From JBFKMV01 sp041629655 (GTDB lineage: Bacteria; Acidobacteriota; Polarisedimenticolia; Polarisedimenticolales; Polarisedimenticolaceae): 18,654 bases of DNA. The notes beneath the pieces are model-generated. The model made no database searches. It was given only the letters and a program-made list of their open reading frames with translations, and was not told the DNA's origin. Location: positions 1 through 18,654 of the forward strand of contig JBFKMV010000095.1 in assembly GCA_041629655.1 (NCBI GenBank), written 5' to 3'. The first letter of the stretch is position 1. Every line of letters starts with the position of its first letter. This document shows, piece after piece, positions 1 through 6,708 of this stretch. The translations under genes and the position numbers were made by a program.

Positions 1-287
1 ACACCCTGGAGGTCGAGTTTTCGAAGGACGCGCTTGCTCTACCGGAGGGTGCGAGCCGAGTGCTGGTCACGGAAGGCGCAACGACGGGTGGAACCACCCC
101 ACGCGCAGCGAAGGAGCTTCTGTCCAAGATGTTCCCGAATGTCGAGTTCCGATTTGCCGTCCTGATCCAGTCGTCCACGTCTCACTTCAGGGCGGATTAC
201 TGCGCGTTCGTCGAAACTCGCACGCTGACCAGACTGCCGTGGCACGGGCCTCGCTCGAAGACCTATCTGGCACCAAGCGAGTCCTGA
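1..287 (+). CDS. Phosphoribosyltransferase-like protein, C-terminal part (5' end outside window)
   Basis: The frame is open from the first bases of the window (codons start at position 3) to the TGA at 285-287, so only the last 94 residues are seen. The segment RVLVTEGATTGGTT resembles the PRPP-binding loop of type I phosphoribosyltransferases (hydrophobic strand, acidic pair, then TGxT). It is followed by a helix and a strand (FRFAVLIQSS), and then ADYCAFVETRTLTRLPW, which resembles the 'DY...PW' tail seen in several members. The usual acidic pair is Thr-Glu here, so one of the two acidic residues is missing. The substrate cannot be told. A GTG at 60 could be read as a start, but it would cut the fold inside the core strand, so I take it as an internal Val. 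The next gene starts 25 bases downstream in the same direction, so co-transcription is plausible. The family call is tentative because most of the protein is missing. Confidence 0.5.
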   Translation, partial: TLEVEFSKDALALPEGASRVLVTEGATTGGTTPRAAKELLSKMFPNVEFRFAVLIQSSTSHFRADYCAFVETRTLTRLPWHGPRSKTYLAPSES

Positions 288-300
288 GCGTTGACCGGCG

Positions 301-306
301 AGGAGG
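301..306 (+). promoter_or_regulatory. Strong ribosome binding site of the YjbQ gene
   Basis: AGGAGG is a perfect Shine-Dalgarno match placed 6 bases before the ATG at 313. It fixes that start over the overlapping frame that begins at 291. Confidence 0.8.
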
Positions 307-312
307 TTGTGA

Positions 313-729
313 ATGGTCTTCGAACGTCGCCTCTCCGTCGCGCTCGAGCCGGAGTTCGGCCACCACGATCTGACGTCGGCTGCCCAGGAGTGGGTCGCGG
401 AGTCCGGGATCGCCACCGGGGTGCTGGTCCTGCAGCTCGTCGGCTCGACCGGCGGCATCACCACGATCGAGTACGAGCCGGGGGCCCTGGCCGACCTGCG
501 CCGGGCGCTGGAGCAGATCGCTCCGGCAGGCGGCAACTACGCGCACAACGAGCGCTGGCACGACGGCAACGGCTTTTCGCACCTGCGCTCGGCGCTGCTC
601 AAGAGCAGCCTGTCGATCCCCGTCCTGGGGGGACGGCTGCAACTCGGCACGTGGCAGCAGGTGCTCGTGCTGAACTTCGACAATCGCCGCCGCGAGCGGG
701 AGATCGTCGGCGTGGTCGTCGGAGAGTAG
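313..729 (+). CDS. yjbQ: YjbQ / UPF0047 family protein
   Basis: This 138-residue protein has the typical UPF0047 (YjbQ) length and core motifs. These are STGGITTIEYE (about residues 45-55), HNERWHDGNGFSHLRSALL (about 78-96) and the family signature SLSIPVLGGRLQLGTWQ. The fold is a small trimeric beta protein. Members have been named 'secondary thiamine-phosphate synthase enzyme' because some show weak thiamine-phosphate synthase activity, but the true role is unsettled. The HTT triplet of E. coli-type members is replaced by STG, which I recall as a feature of one YjbQ subgroup rather than a defect. The His of SHLR is kept. The start is fixed by AGGAGG. The gene follows the phosphoribosyltransferase-like gene by 25 bases. 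It ends 3 bases from the stop of the convergent CsgG-like gene, which leaves no room for a separate terminator. Confidence 0.88.
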   Translation: MVFERRLSVALEPEFGHHDLTSAAQEWVAESGIATGVLVLQLVGSTGGITTIEYEPGALADLRRALEQIAPAGGNYAHNERWHDGNGFSHLRSALLKSSLSIPVLGGRLQLGTWQQVLVLNFDNRRREREIVGVVVGE

Positions 730-732
730 CCG

Positions 733-1650
733 CTACTTGGCCAGCTGGAACAGCAGGGACGAGACCCAGCCCTCGTTGCCCAGCTCGTCCGAGACCTTCC
801 ACCACACGCCGTCCTTGTCCCCGGTCGGATAGAGCATCATCCCGGGGTCGAGGTCGCGCACGATCTCGGCCGAGGGGTCGGGGTCCTTGTACATCCGGCC
901 CGGCTTGGCCATCGTGACCGCCTGCCCGACGTTGTCCTCTTTCGCGTCGGGCTGGATCTGCTTGACCTCCTCGACCAGTTTCGCGTAGGCGTCGAGGTAG
1001 GCCATCGTCACGACCTGCCCGATCTCGGTGTTGGCGTAGCTGCTGGCGCCCGCCGCCGCGAAGCCGCCGAAGAACGCGCCGCCGCCGCCGCCCCAGCCGA
1101 GGTCGGTCTTCTTGGCGCTGCCCTGGGTCAACGCGACCTGCTCCGTCGAGCGCACGTCGGTCAGCGTCAGCACGACGTCGGCGGTCTTCTTCTTCAGGTT
1201 CACCCCGCCGAGCACCGCGCCGGCCTTGCGGCCGAGCATGCCGCCGAGGATGCCCCCGATCCGCTTGCCGCCGGCGTTGGCGTTCTGGTTCACCAGGTCC
1301 GGGACCAGCACGTAGTCCGCGGCCTTCATCTGTCCCTTGCCGACGTTGGATCCGACGCGCATCTCGCCGGACGAGGCCAGCGCGCGCTCCTGCTGCGCCG
1401 CGTCGAGGCCCTTGCCGCGATCGAGCAGCGTGAAGCACTTGGACTCGGAGACGAACACCTTGATCAGCGCCGCCGGCGACTCGAGCTGGTACGCCGTCCA
1501 CCAGTGGTCCTCGGGCTCGACCACCGCGAGCGTGCCGATCTTCTCCGGGCAGACCGGGATCTCGACCGGCTCGTCCTTCTTCGCCAGCAGACTGCTCGCG
1601 GAAGCGAATACCGCGAGCACCACGACCGCACACGTTGCACACCTGGACAT
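733..1650 (-). CDS. Exported CsgG/HfaB-like protein with C-terminal SH3-like domain
   Basis: The start at 1650 is chosen because GGAGG lies 7 bases upstream; a start at 1677 is also open but has no such site. The 305-residue product opens with a signal peptide (MSRCATCAVVVLAVFASASSLLA, then KKDEP, split here only for reading). The body resembles the CsgG fold: IGTLAVVEP near the N-terminus, ESKCFTLLDRGKGLDAAQQERAL in the middle, then ADYVLVPDLVNQ and TADVVLTLTDVRSTEQVA. CsgG-type proteins are periplasmic or outer-membrane assembly or secretion factors. A Gly-rich stretch (GWGGGGGAFFGGFAAAGA) lies just before a conserved helix. The last 60 residues (from VTMAKPGRMYKDPDPS to GVWWKVSDELGNEGWVSSLL) look like a bacterial SH3 domain, often used to bind cell wall or protein. 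No lipobox Cys sits at the signal cleavage site, unlike E. coli CsgG. No curli genes are nearby, so a curli role is not supported. Confidence 0.72.
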   Translation of the reverse strand: MSRCATCAVVVLAVFASASSLLAKKDEPVEIPVCPEKIGTLAVVEPEDHWWTAYQLESPAALIKVFVSESKCFTLLDRGKGLDAAQQERALASSGEMRVGSNVGKGQMKAADYVLVPDLVNQNANAGGKRIGGILGGMLGRKAGAVLGGVNLKKKTADVVLTLTDVRSTEQVALTQGSAKKTDLGWGGGGGAFFGGFAAAGASSYANTEIGQVVTMAYLDAYAKLVEEVKQIQPDAKEDNVGQAVTMAKPGRMYKDPDPSAEIVRDLDPGMMLYPTGDKDGVWWKVSDELGNEGWVSSLLFQLAK

Positions 1651-1657
1651 GCTGATT

Positions 1658-1662
1658 CCTCC
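1658..1662 (-). promoter_or_regulatory. Ribosome binding site of the CsgG-like gene
   Basis: On the minus strand GGAGG lies 7 bases before the ATG at 1650. It decides between this start and the longer reading from 1677. Confidence 0.7.
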
Positions 1663-1703
1663 GCACCTGGACGCCACGAAAACGTCGCGATCCTAACATG
1701 ATC

Positions 1704-1721
1704 CGGGTGACGAGTCACCCG
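1704..1721. promoter_or_regulatory. 18-bp palindrome, candidate operator
   Basis: CGGGTGAC and GTCACCCG are perfect 8-base inverted arms around a 2-base centre (GA). The palindrome lies about 54 bases upstream of the CsgG-like start, in the divergent spacer, where a dimeric repressor or activator could bind. It also lies 3 bases past the stop of the remnant frame at 1725-1910. As RNA it could form a 7-bp hairpin with a 4-base loop, so a weak terminator is the other reading. No U-run follows on either strand. Confidence 0.35.
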
Positions 1722-1724
1722 TGT

Positions 1725-1910
1725 TCAACCGGCTGCCGGTGCTCCGGGCCGCGCGGGCACAGACTCCAGCGTCTTCATCTCCCGGTCCGGTTCGCGGAAC
1801 TCCGTCACCCACTTCAACGACGCCGTGGTGGGGTACTTGTCGGCGAAGGCGTCCGTGACGCGCTCGCGCAGGGCCTTGCTCCGCGTGTGTCGGGCCGGCA
1901 CCCGCGGACA
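1725..1910 (-). pseudogene. Probable remnant of a small PNPOx-like / DUF2255-like gene (C-terminal end only)
   Basis: Between a TAA at 1911-1913 and a TGA at 1725-1727 the minus strand holds 61 open codons. They read like the tail of a folded protein: HTRSKALRERVTDAFADKY, then SLKWVTEFREP and MKTLESVPAR. The pattern 'D-A-[YF]-x-x-K-Y ... T-L-x-x-x-P-R' resembles, from memory, the C-terminus of DUF2255-type flavin split-barrel proteins. The upstream half of such a protein is absent, because the frame is closed at 1911 and no matching segment is visible in other frames. A GTG at 1899-1901 could start a 58-residue peptide, but it has no clear ribosome site. I read this as a decayed gene; a small real gene is possible. 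Confidence 0.35.
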
Positions 1911-2025
1911 TTATCCACCAGGTTTCGTTCGCCGGGCCGTGAGCGGGTGGATCGCGGTCTGAATCCGCATCGTGGCGACGGGCCCAAGCTGGCCTCCGCA
2001 CCTGCGGCGGCCTAACTTGGACTGC

Positions 2026-2826
2026 ATGAGAGGCCGACTGCGAATCGGAATCCCGTCGCTCGCCATCGCGGCCGCGCTCGGCTGTGCTCCGGACGACCCC
2101 GCGCGCACGGCCGGGCTCGGGTCGCCGGAAGTCTTCACGTGGGGCGGCCAACCGATCTCGTTCTCGCCCCCTCCCGAGGGCTGGGAGCGCCAGCGATCGC
2201 AACCCGGCGGCCGGGAGGGCATCGAGTTCATCAAGGTCGGCTCGGTCGGCGAGGTGATCGGCGTCGAGGAGGCCTTCTACCTGGACCACCGCGATCGTTG
2301 CGACCGGCTGCAGGCACTGATCGAGGACCTCGACAACCTCGAACCGCGCGGCCTGACCCGGGCCCTGCAGCGCGCCCGACCGTACGCCCAGCCGCCGCTC
2401 AACGTCGGGGAGGCGTGGAACGCCCGGGCCGCGAACGTGCGCCTCGACCGCGCGCAGGAAGCCCTGCGTGACCGCGATCACGGTCTCGCGCGCGAGGAGA
2501 TCCTGGCGGCCCGCGAGCAGTTGAGCCGGATCCGCTACTCCCTGGACGAGGTCGTCGATCGTGTCATGTACACCGGGGAGGGTCTGCCGCCCTACGTCAC
2601 CGTCCAGGTCGGGGAGCCCACCTCCAGCGAGCTGGCAGGTGTGCCGGCGATCGCCGTGAGCTACGACATGCAGTACGGCGGTCGGACGTACCGGGGACGC
2701 CAGATCTACGTCGTCAACAACAACCGCCTGTTCGTGATGCGCTACCAGGGTCTCGAGAAGAACCTGCCGCTGTTCGAGCGGGTCGTGGAGACGGTCTCGT
2801 TTCCACCCGGCGGGTGCGAGCATTGA
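2026..2826 (+). CDS. Lipoprotein of unknown function (first of a related pair)
   Basis: This is a 266-residue predicted lipoprotein. I chose the ATG at 2026 because it gives a compact signal peptide (MRGRLRIGIPSLAIAAALGC) with the lipobox ALGC and the lipidated Cys at residue 20. A longer reading from 1972 would bury that signal behind 18 extra residues. I recognise no named family. The mature part starts with a beta-type segment around PPPEGWERQ, has a charged helical middle (DRAQEALRDRDHGLAREE), and ends with a strand-rich segment and VVNNNRLFVMRYQG followed by LFERVVETVSF. That ending resembles the 'peak fitting' ends of secreted PsbP- or DUF-like lipoproteins. The order PEGW, helical middle, 'R.LFVMR', 'F..VV.T.' recurs in the next gene, so the two are likely paralogues. 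Their reading frames overlap by 4-13 bases, so they are co-translated. No strong ribosome site precedes the ATG. Confidence 0.75.
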   Translation: MRGRLRIGIPSLAIAAALGCAPDDPARTAGLGSPEVFTWGGQPISFSPPPEGWERQRSQPGGREGIEFIKVGSVGEVIGVEEAFYLDHRDRCDRLQALIEDLDNLEPRGLTRALQRARPYAQPPLNVGEAWNARAANVRLDRAQEALRDRDHGLAREEILAAREQLSRIRYSLDEVVDRVMYTGEGLPPYVTVQVGEPTSSELAGVPAIAVSYDMQYGGRTYRGRQIYVVNNNRLFVMRYQGLEKNLPLFERVVETVSFPPGGCEH

Positions 2827-3569
2827 GCCGTCGGATCGGAGTTGCTTTAACGGCCTGCCTGTTGCTGGTCGGCGCGTGCAGTGAGCGGCCACCCGAACCA
2901 CAGCCGTTCGCAGTCGGCCTGCACCGGCTCGAGCTGGTGGTGCCCGAGGGCTGGCAGCACTACGATCACGGTCTCCAGCATCGTTTCGAGAACGGCACGT
3001 CGCACATCACGCTGACCGACCTCGGGCCCGTGCTCCCGGAGTCGTTGCTGCGCGAGATCGAGCACGCCCGCGAGCTGTTCCGCCAGGACCGCGGCAACGA
3101 CGCGCGGACCATCCTGCACGGGCTGTCGCCCCGCGGCGTGTTCCCGAGCCAGCCGGGCTGGGAGGCATTCGAGCGACCCTGGAGCAAGCTGCGACGCGTC
3201 GGCGGGACGCGTCCGATCGTCGTCGAGGAAGTCGAGCACGCGTTCACCGAGGCGATTTCCCGGATCGCCGCGCTGCCGGCTCCGGATCTCCCGACGATCG
3301 CCGTCGCGGCCCTGGAGGGGATGTTCCAGGGTGCACACCGCGAGATCGCCCGGCGGCAAGCGACGACCCTCGACGGCGTCGACGCGCTCCTGATCGACAC
3401 TTGGGACCGGCTGACCCACGAAGCCCGCAAGCGCTACCTGTTCATGCTCAACCGGGGGAACCTGCTGGTGGCCCGGATGGAGCTGGGCAAGTTCTCCGAG
3501 ATGGAGCCTGCGTTCGACACACTGCTGAGCACCTTGCGCCTGGTGCAAATTCAGGGTCCGGCCTCGTAA
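2814..3569 (+). CDS. Lipoprotein of unknown function (second of a related pair)
   Basis: The product is a 251-residue predicted lipoprotein with signal peptide MRALSRRIGVALTACLLLVG and lipobox VGAC (Cys 22). Two starts are possible. GTG at 2814 overlaps the upstream gene by 13 bases. TTG at 2823 makes a 4-base overlap with the upstream TGA and shortens the signal by three residues. Either gives translational coupling. After the lipobox come LVVPEGWQHYDHG, a helical middle with VEEVEHAFTEAISRI, and a C-terminal part with KRYLFMLNRGNLLVARMEL and FDTLLSTLRLV. These line up in order with PPPEGW, AREEILAAREQLSRI, VVNNNRLFVMRYQG and FERVVETVSF in the preceding lipoprotein. Function is unknown; a paired envelope role is an inference. 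The last 19 bases overlap the 3' end of the convergent Ycf48-like gene. Confidence 0.75.
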   Translation: MRALSRRIGVALTACLLLVGACSERPPEPQPFAVGLHRLELVVPEGWQHYDHGLQHRFENGTSHITLTDLGPVLPESLLREIEHARELFRQDRGNDARTILHGLSPRGVFPSQPGWEAFERPWSKLRRVGGTRPIVVEEVEHAFTEAISRIAALPAPDLPTIAVAALEGMFQGAHREIARRQATTLDGVDALLIDTWDRLTHEARKRYLFMLNRGNLLVARMELGKFSEMEPAFDTLLSTLRLVQIQGPAS

Positions 3570-4561
3570 CGCAGCAGCCGTTGTTCGTGAGGGCGCACGC
3601 GTTCCCCGACGGCCCAGCCGTGACCGGCGTCGAGCAGGAACAGGGCATGCAACAGTTCGCCCGGGACACGCGACTGTTGCCCCCACGTCGCGCCGCCGTC
3701 CTCGGTGTGGATGATGGTCGACGTCGATGTGGCCCGGTCGAACCCCACGGCCCAGCCTCGCGAGGCGTCGACGAAACGGACCGCCGTCAGATCGGCGGTG
3801 GTGCCGCTGAGCTGGCGAGTCCAGCTCTCACCGGCGTCGCCGCTGTGCAGCACGGTCCCGCGCTCGCCGACCGCCCAGCCGTGCGTGGGGTCGGGAAAGT
3901 CGAGGTCGCGGAGGTCCTGCCCGCCCGCGGCCGGCGCGCTCACACGTGTCCACGTCTCACCGCCGTCGGAGGTGTGCTGGATGCGACCGGCTCGGCCCAC
4001 CGTCCAGCCTTCCTGAAGGTCGAGAAAACGAACCGCCTGGGCGGAGAAGCCCTGTTCGGCCTCGCTCGAGAGCCCCGACTCCCAGCTTTCCCCACCGTCG
4101 GCCGTCCGCAGCAGGATCGGCCCGCCGACGATCCAGCCATGCTCGGCGTCGACGAAGAACAGATCGGACAGGTGTGCCACGCCCCTGCCCCCACGGTGAA
4201 CCTCGTGCCAGTGCCTGCCGCCATCGATGGTGCGCAGCACGATCCCGCCGTCGGCGGCGATGACACCGGTGTGCTGGTCGTGAAAATGGACCGCGTTGAG
4301 ATGAAACAGTGTCGTGCGCCGGGACGGGCGGGCGATGCCGCTGCGGAAGCTCCACGTCTGCCCGCCGTCCAGGGTCGTGCCGATGATGCCTCCGTTGATG
4401 TGGTAGGAGCCGCCCACGATCCAGCCGCGTTGCGAGTCGAGGAAGAACACGTCCTGGAACTCGGCATCGGTTCCGAGCCGATGCCAGACCCACGGTTCGG
4501 CGCCGCCGCCGCAGGTCGCCAGCAGGAGGCCGAGGAGTCCGACCGGCGCGGCCCGTCTCAT
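3551..4561 (-). CDS. Ycf48/BNR-type beta-propeller lipoprotein
   Basis: This 336-residue protein begins with a lipoprotein signal (MRRAAPVGLLGLLLATC, Cys 17). It then carries seven repeats of the form 'F.D..hGWaVG...il.T.DGG.tW'. The repeat markers are GWIVGG, TGVIAADGG, GWIVGGPIL, GWTVGRAG, GWAVGERG, GWAVGFDR and GWAVGERV, most of them followed by a DGGxxW turn. Seven repeats fit a seven-bladed propeller, as in Ycf48/HCF136, the photosystem II assembly factor. Nothing photosynthetic lies nearby, and such proteins are common in other bacteria as surface or periplasmic propellers of unknown role. The ATG at 4561 has GAGGA 9 bases upstream. The gene runs 19 bases into the end of the opposing lipoprotein gene and stands 109 bases from the end of the OPT gene upstream. 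Confidence 0.82.
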   Translation of the reverse strand: MRRAAPVGLLGLLLATCGGGAEPWVWHRLGTDAEFQDVFFLDSQRGWIVGGSYHINGGIIGTTLDGGQTWSFRSGIARPSRRTTLFHLNAVHFHDQHTGVIAADGGIVLRTIDGGRHWHEVHRGGRGVAHLSDLFFVDAEHGWIVGGPILLRTADGGESWESGLSSEAEQGFSAQAVRFLDLQEGWTVGRAGRIQHTSDGGETWTRVSAPAAGGQDLRDLDFPDPTHGWAVGERGTVLHSGDAGESWTRQLSGTTADLTAVRFVDASRGWAVGFDRATSTSTIIHTEDGGATWGQQSRVPGELLHALFLLDAGHGWAVGERVRPHEQRLLRYEAGP

Positions 4562-4633
4562 GTCACGGGTTCCTCATCGATCTGTGCGAGGACCGCGGAC
4601 GGTCATTCCTCCAGTCATCGCGCCGATCGGTTC

Positions 4634-4660
4634 CATCGTCGTCGTTGCAGACAGACGATG
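4634..4660 (-). terminator. Weak hairpin after the OPT gene
   Basis: Eleven bases past the OPT stop codon, CATCGTC and GACGATG form a 7-bp stem around a 13-base loop. No U-run follows, so this is a weak or Rho-assisted terminator at best. Confidence 0.25.
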
Positions 4661-4670
4661 ACCCCTGCCC

Positions 4671-6626
4671 CTACCGCACCCGCAGCGCCTTCCGCGCCAA
4701 GAGCGCCATCATTCCCAGCAACGCCGCCAGCGAGACCAGCTCGACCGACAGCCCGGCGTCGGTCCAGGCCGCCGGCAGCAGCGGCATCTCCGGGAACCAG
4801 CCGCGGGTCTGCATGATCACCAGGCCCGCGATCAGGATGCCCAAGATCGCCTCGCCGGCGACCAGGCCCGAGGCGAACAGCAGGCCGCGGTGGATCACCG
4901 ACTGCCGCGCGTCGTCGGAGTCGCCGCGCCGCAGCGAGCGGCGGTCGACGAAGCGGTAGACCAGGCCGCCGAGCAGGATCGGGAAGGTCACGGTCCAGGG
5001 CAGGTACATCCCGACCGCCAGCGGCATCGCGTGCAGGCGGAACTTCGTGTCGTTGGGCTGGAGGAACGCGCGGTCGATCACGATCGCCACCACGCCGACC
5101 ACCGCGCCCCAGCCGACGAGGTCCCAGCGCACCTCGCCCTCGCCGAAGATGCCGCCGATCAGCTTCTGGAACATCACGCCCTGCGGGGCCTTGAGCGCGG
5201 GAGTGCCCTCGCGCACGGCCTCGCCGATGCCGTAGGCGTTCTGGAGCAGCTGCATCACCGGCGCGATGATCAGCGCCGGGACCATCGTGCCGATCACCTC
5301 GCCCATCTGGAGCCGGCGCGGGGTGGCGCCGACGATCTGGCCGATCTTGAGGTCCTGGCAGATATCGCCCGCCGTGCAGGCGGCGCAGCACACCACGCCG
5401 GCCACGCCCAGCGTGGCCAGCATCCCCGCCGTGCCGGTGTAGCCCAGCACCAGCAGCAGCCCGGCGGTGATGATCACGGTGCAGATCGTCATCCCCGAGA
5501 CCGGGCTGTTGGAGGAGCCGACCAGGCCGACGATGTAACTGGCCACGGCGACGAAGAAGAAAGCCAGCACGAACATCGCGATGGTGATGATCGTGGTCTC
5601 GACGGCGCTCTTGGTCATCAGGTAGTAGACCACCGCGCTGAGCGCGACCGACATCAGCATCAGCGAGAACAGCGCGCGGCCGGTGATCCCCTGCTCGGTG
5701 CGCGGCAGCGACGAGGTGTCCTCCATCCCGGTCACGCCGCGCACGGCGGTGCGGATCGCGGCGCCCATGCTGCCGGCGATCTTGATGATCGAGTAGACCC
5801 CGGCCACCACCATCGCGCCGATGCCGAAGAAGCGGATCTGGGAATCCCAGATGCCCATGATCGTGTCGGTCACCGGCTCGCCGCCGAACGGTGCGCCCCA
5901 GGCCAGCACCGGGATCGCCCCGATGAACGAGATCGCGCCGCCCAGGAACACCAGCAGCGAGACCTCCCAGCCGACGATGAAGCCGACCGCCATCAGCATC
6001 GGCGAGATGTCGGTGCCGACGTAGAAGCCGGTGCGGCCCGTCCGCCAGGCCCACTCCACCGAGCCCTTGAACAGGCCGACCACGCTGACCAGCGCCTTGA
6101 ACAGGCCGCCGATCGCGAGCGCCGTGAAGATTCCCAGCATCTCGGCGCCGCCGCGGTCGCCGGCCTTGAGCACCTCGGCGCAGGCCACGCCCTCGGGGAA
6201 CCGCAGCTCCTTCTGCTCGATGATCATCGGCCGCCGCAGCGGGATCATCATCACCACGCCCATCACGCCGCCGGCCATCGCGATCAGCGTGGTCTCGAGG
6301 TAGTTGAACTTCGTCCACAGCCCCAGCAGCACGATCGCCGGCACGGTGAAGATGATCCCGGCCGCGAGGCTTTCCCCGGAGCTGGCGATGGTGTGGACGA
6401 CGTTGTTCTCGAGGATCGTCCCGCGCCGCATCAGGCCGCGCAGCACGCCCATCGAGATCACCGAGGCCGGAATCGCCGCGCTGACCGTCATGCCCGCGTA
6501 CAGGCCGACGTAGATGTTCGCCGCGCACATCACCAGGCTCAGCACCAGGCCCAGCAGCACCGCCTGGAGCGTGAACTCCGGCAGGCTCTTCGACGCGGGC
6601 ACGTAGGGCTGGATCTCGTTGGCCAT
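4671..6626 (-). CDS. OPT-family oligopeptide/metal-chelate transporter
   Basis: This 651-residue polytopic membrane protein has the hallmarks of the OPT (oligopeptide transporter) family. The N-terminal part has ANIYVGLYAGMTVSAAIPAS, ENNVVHTIASSGESLAAG, and RRPMIIEQKELRFPEGVACA, the conserved loop with 'l.fP.G.a.ae'. The C-terminal half has SSNSPVSGMT and CTAGDICQDLKIGQIVGATP, the conserved 'DxxQDlKxG...gatPr' loop. About 14-16 hydrophobic segments are visible. Bacterial OPTs import oligopeptides or metal-siderophore complexes with protons; the substrate cannot be read from sequence. I start at the ATG at 6626, with GGGGGGAG just upstream, rather than at 6674, which lacks a ribosome site. It lies 82 bases downstream of the S46 peptidase gene on the same strand. 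The pair suggests an exported peptidase feeding a peptide transporter. Confidence 0.9.
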   Translation of the reverse strand: MANEIQPYVPASKSLPEFTLQAVLLGLVLSLVMCAANIYVGLYAGMTVSAAIPASVISMGVLRGLMRRGTILENNVVHTIASSGESLAAGIIFTVPAIVLLGLWTKFNYLETTLIAMAGGVMGVVMMIPLRRPMIIEQKELRFPEGVACAEVLKAGDRGGAEMLGIFTALAIGGLFKALVSVVGLFKGSVEWAWRTGRTGFYVGTDISPMLMAVGFIVGWEVSLLVFLGGAISFIGAIPVLAWGAPFGGEPVTDTIMGIWDSQIRFFGIGAMVVAGVYSIIKIAGSMGAAIRTAVRGVTGMEDTSSLPRTEQGITGRALFSLMLMSVALSAVVYYLMTKSAVETTIITIAMFVLAFFFVAVASYIVGLVGSSNSPVSGMTICTVIITAGLLLVLGYTGTAGMLATLGVAGVVCCAACTAGDICQDLKIGQIVGATPRRLQMGEVIGTMVPALIIAPVMQLLQNAYGIGEAVREGTPALKAPQGVMFQKLIGGIFGEGEVRWDLVGWGAVVGVVAIVIDRAFLQPNDTKFRLHAMPLAVGMYLPWTVTFPILLGGLVYRFVDRRSLRRGDSDDARQSVIHRGLLFASGLVAGEAILGILIAGLVIMQTRGWFPEMPLLPAAWTDAGLSVELVSLAALLGMMALLARKALRVR

Positions 6627-6643
6627 GCTCCCCCCGTCCGGGT

Positions 6644-6661
6644 CCGCGGCGACCGCCGCGG
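6644..6661. repeat. 18-bp GC palindrome in the OPT leader
   Basis: CCGCGGCG and CGCCGCGG are perfect 8-base arms with a 2-base centre. The palindrome sits between the peptidase stop (6709) and the OPT start (6626). It could be an operator or an mRNA hairpin that lowers OPT expression relative to the peptidase. In DNA this GC-rich such palindromes also occur by chance. Confidence 0.3.
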
Positions 6662-6708
6662 CGGCCCCCATCATAGGTGAGCGCGGGAGCGAAGGGAACG
6701 AGCCCGGG

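Larger units (their letters stand above)
1651..2025. other. Divergent intergenic spacer
   Basis: This 375-base region separates the CsgG-like gene (leftward) from the lipoprotein pair (rightward), so it must hold two outward promoters. I see no convincing -35/-10 pair on either strand. It contains the remnant frame at 1725-1910 and the palindrome at 1704-1721. The part from 1911 to 2025 holds nothing I can name. Confidence 0.6.

Noticed and set aside
360..480. Loss of the HTT triplet in YjbQ as a sign of inactivation
   Set aside because: A YjbQ subgroup, as I recall it, carries GST/STG followed by ITTIEYE, and the rest of the protein is intact.
1693..2901. 402-codon minus-strand frame across the spacer and lipoprotein
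   Set aside because: It shows no motif and overlaps a well-supported lipoprotein. Another minus-strand frame in the spacer is more protein-like.
4890..6680. 596-codon frame opposite the OPT gene
   Set aside because: Its composition is dominated by His, Asp, Arg and Gln, and it mirrors OPT codons. No domain is recognisable.
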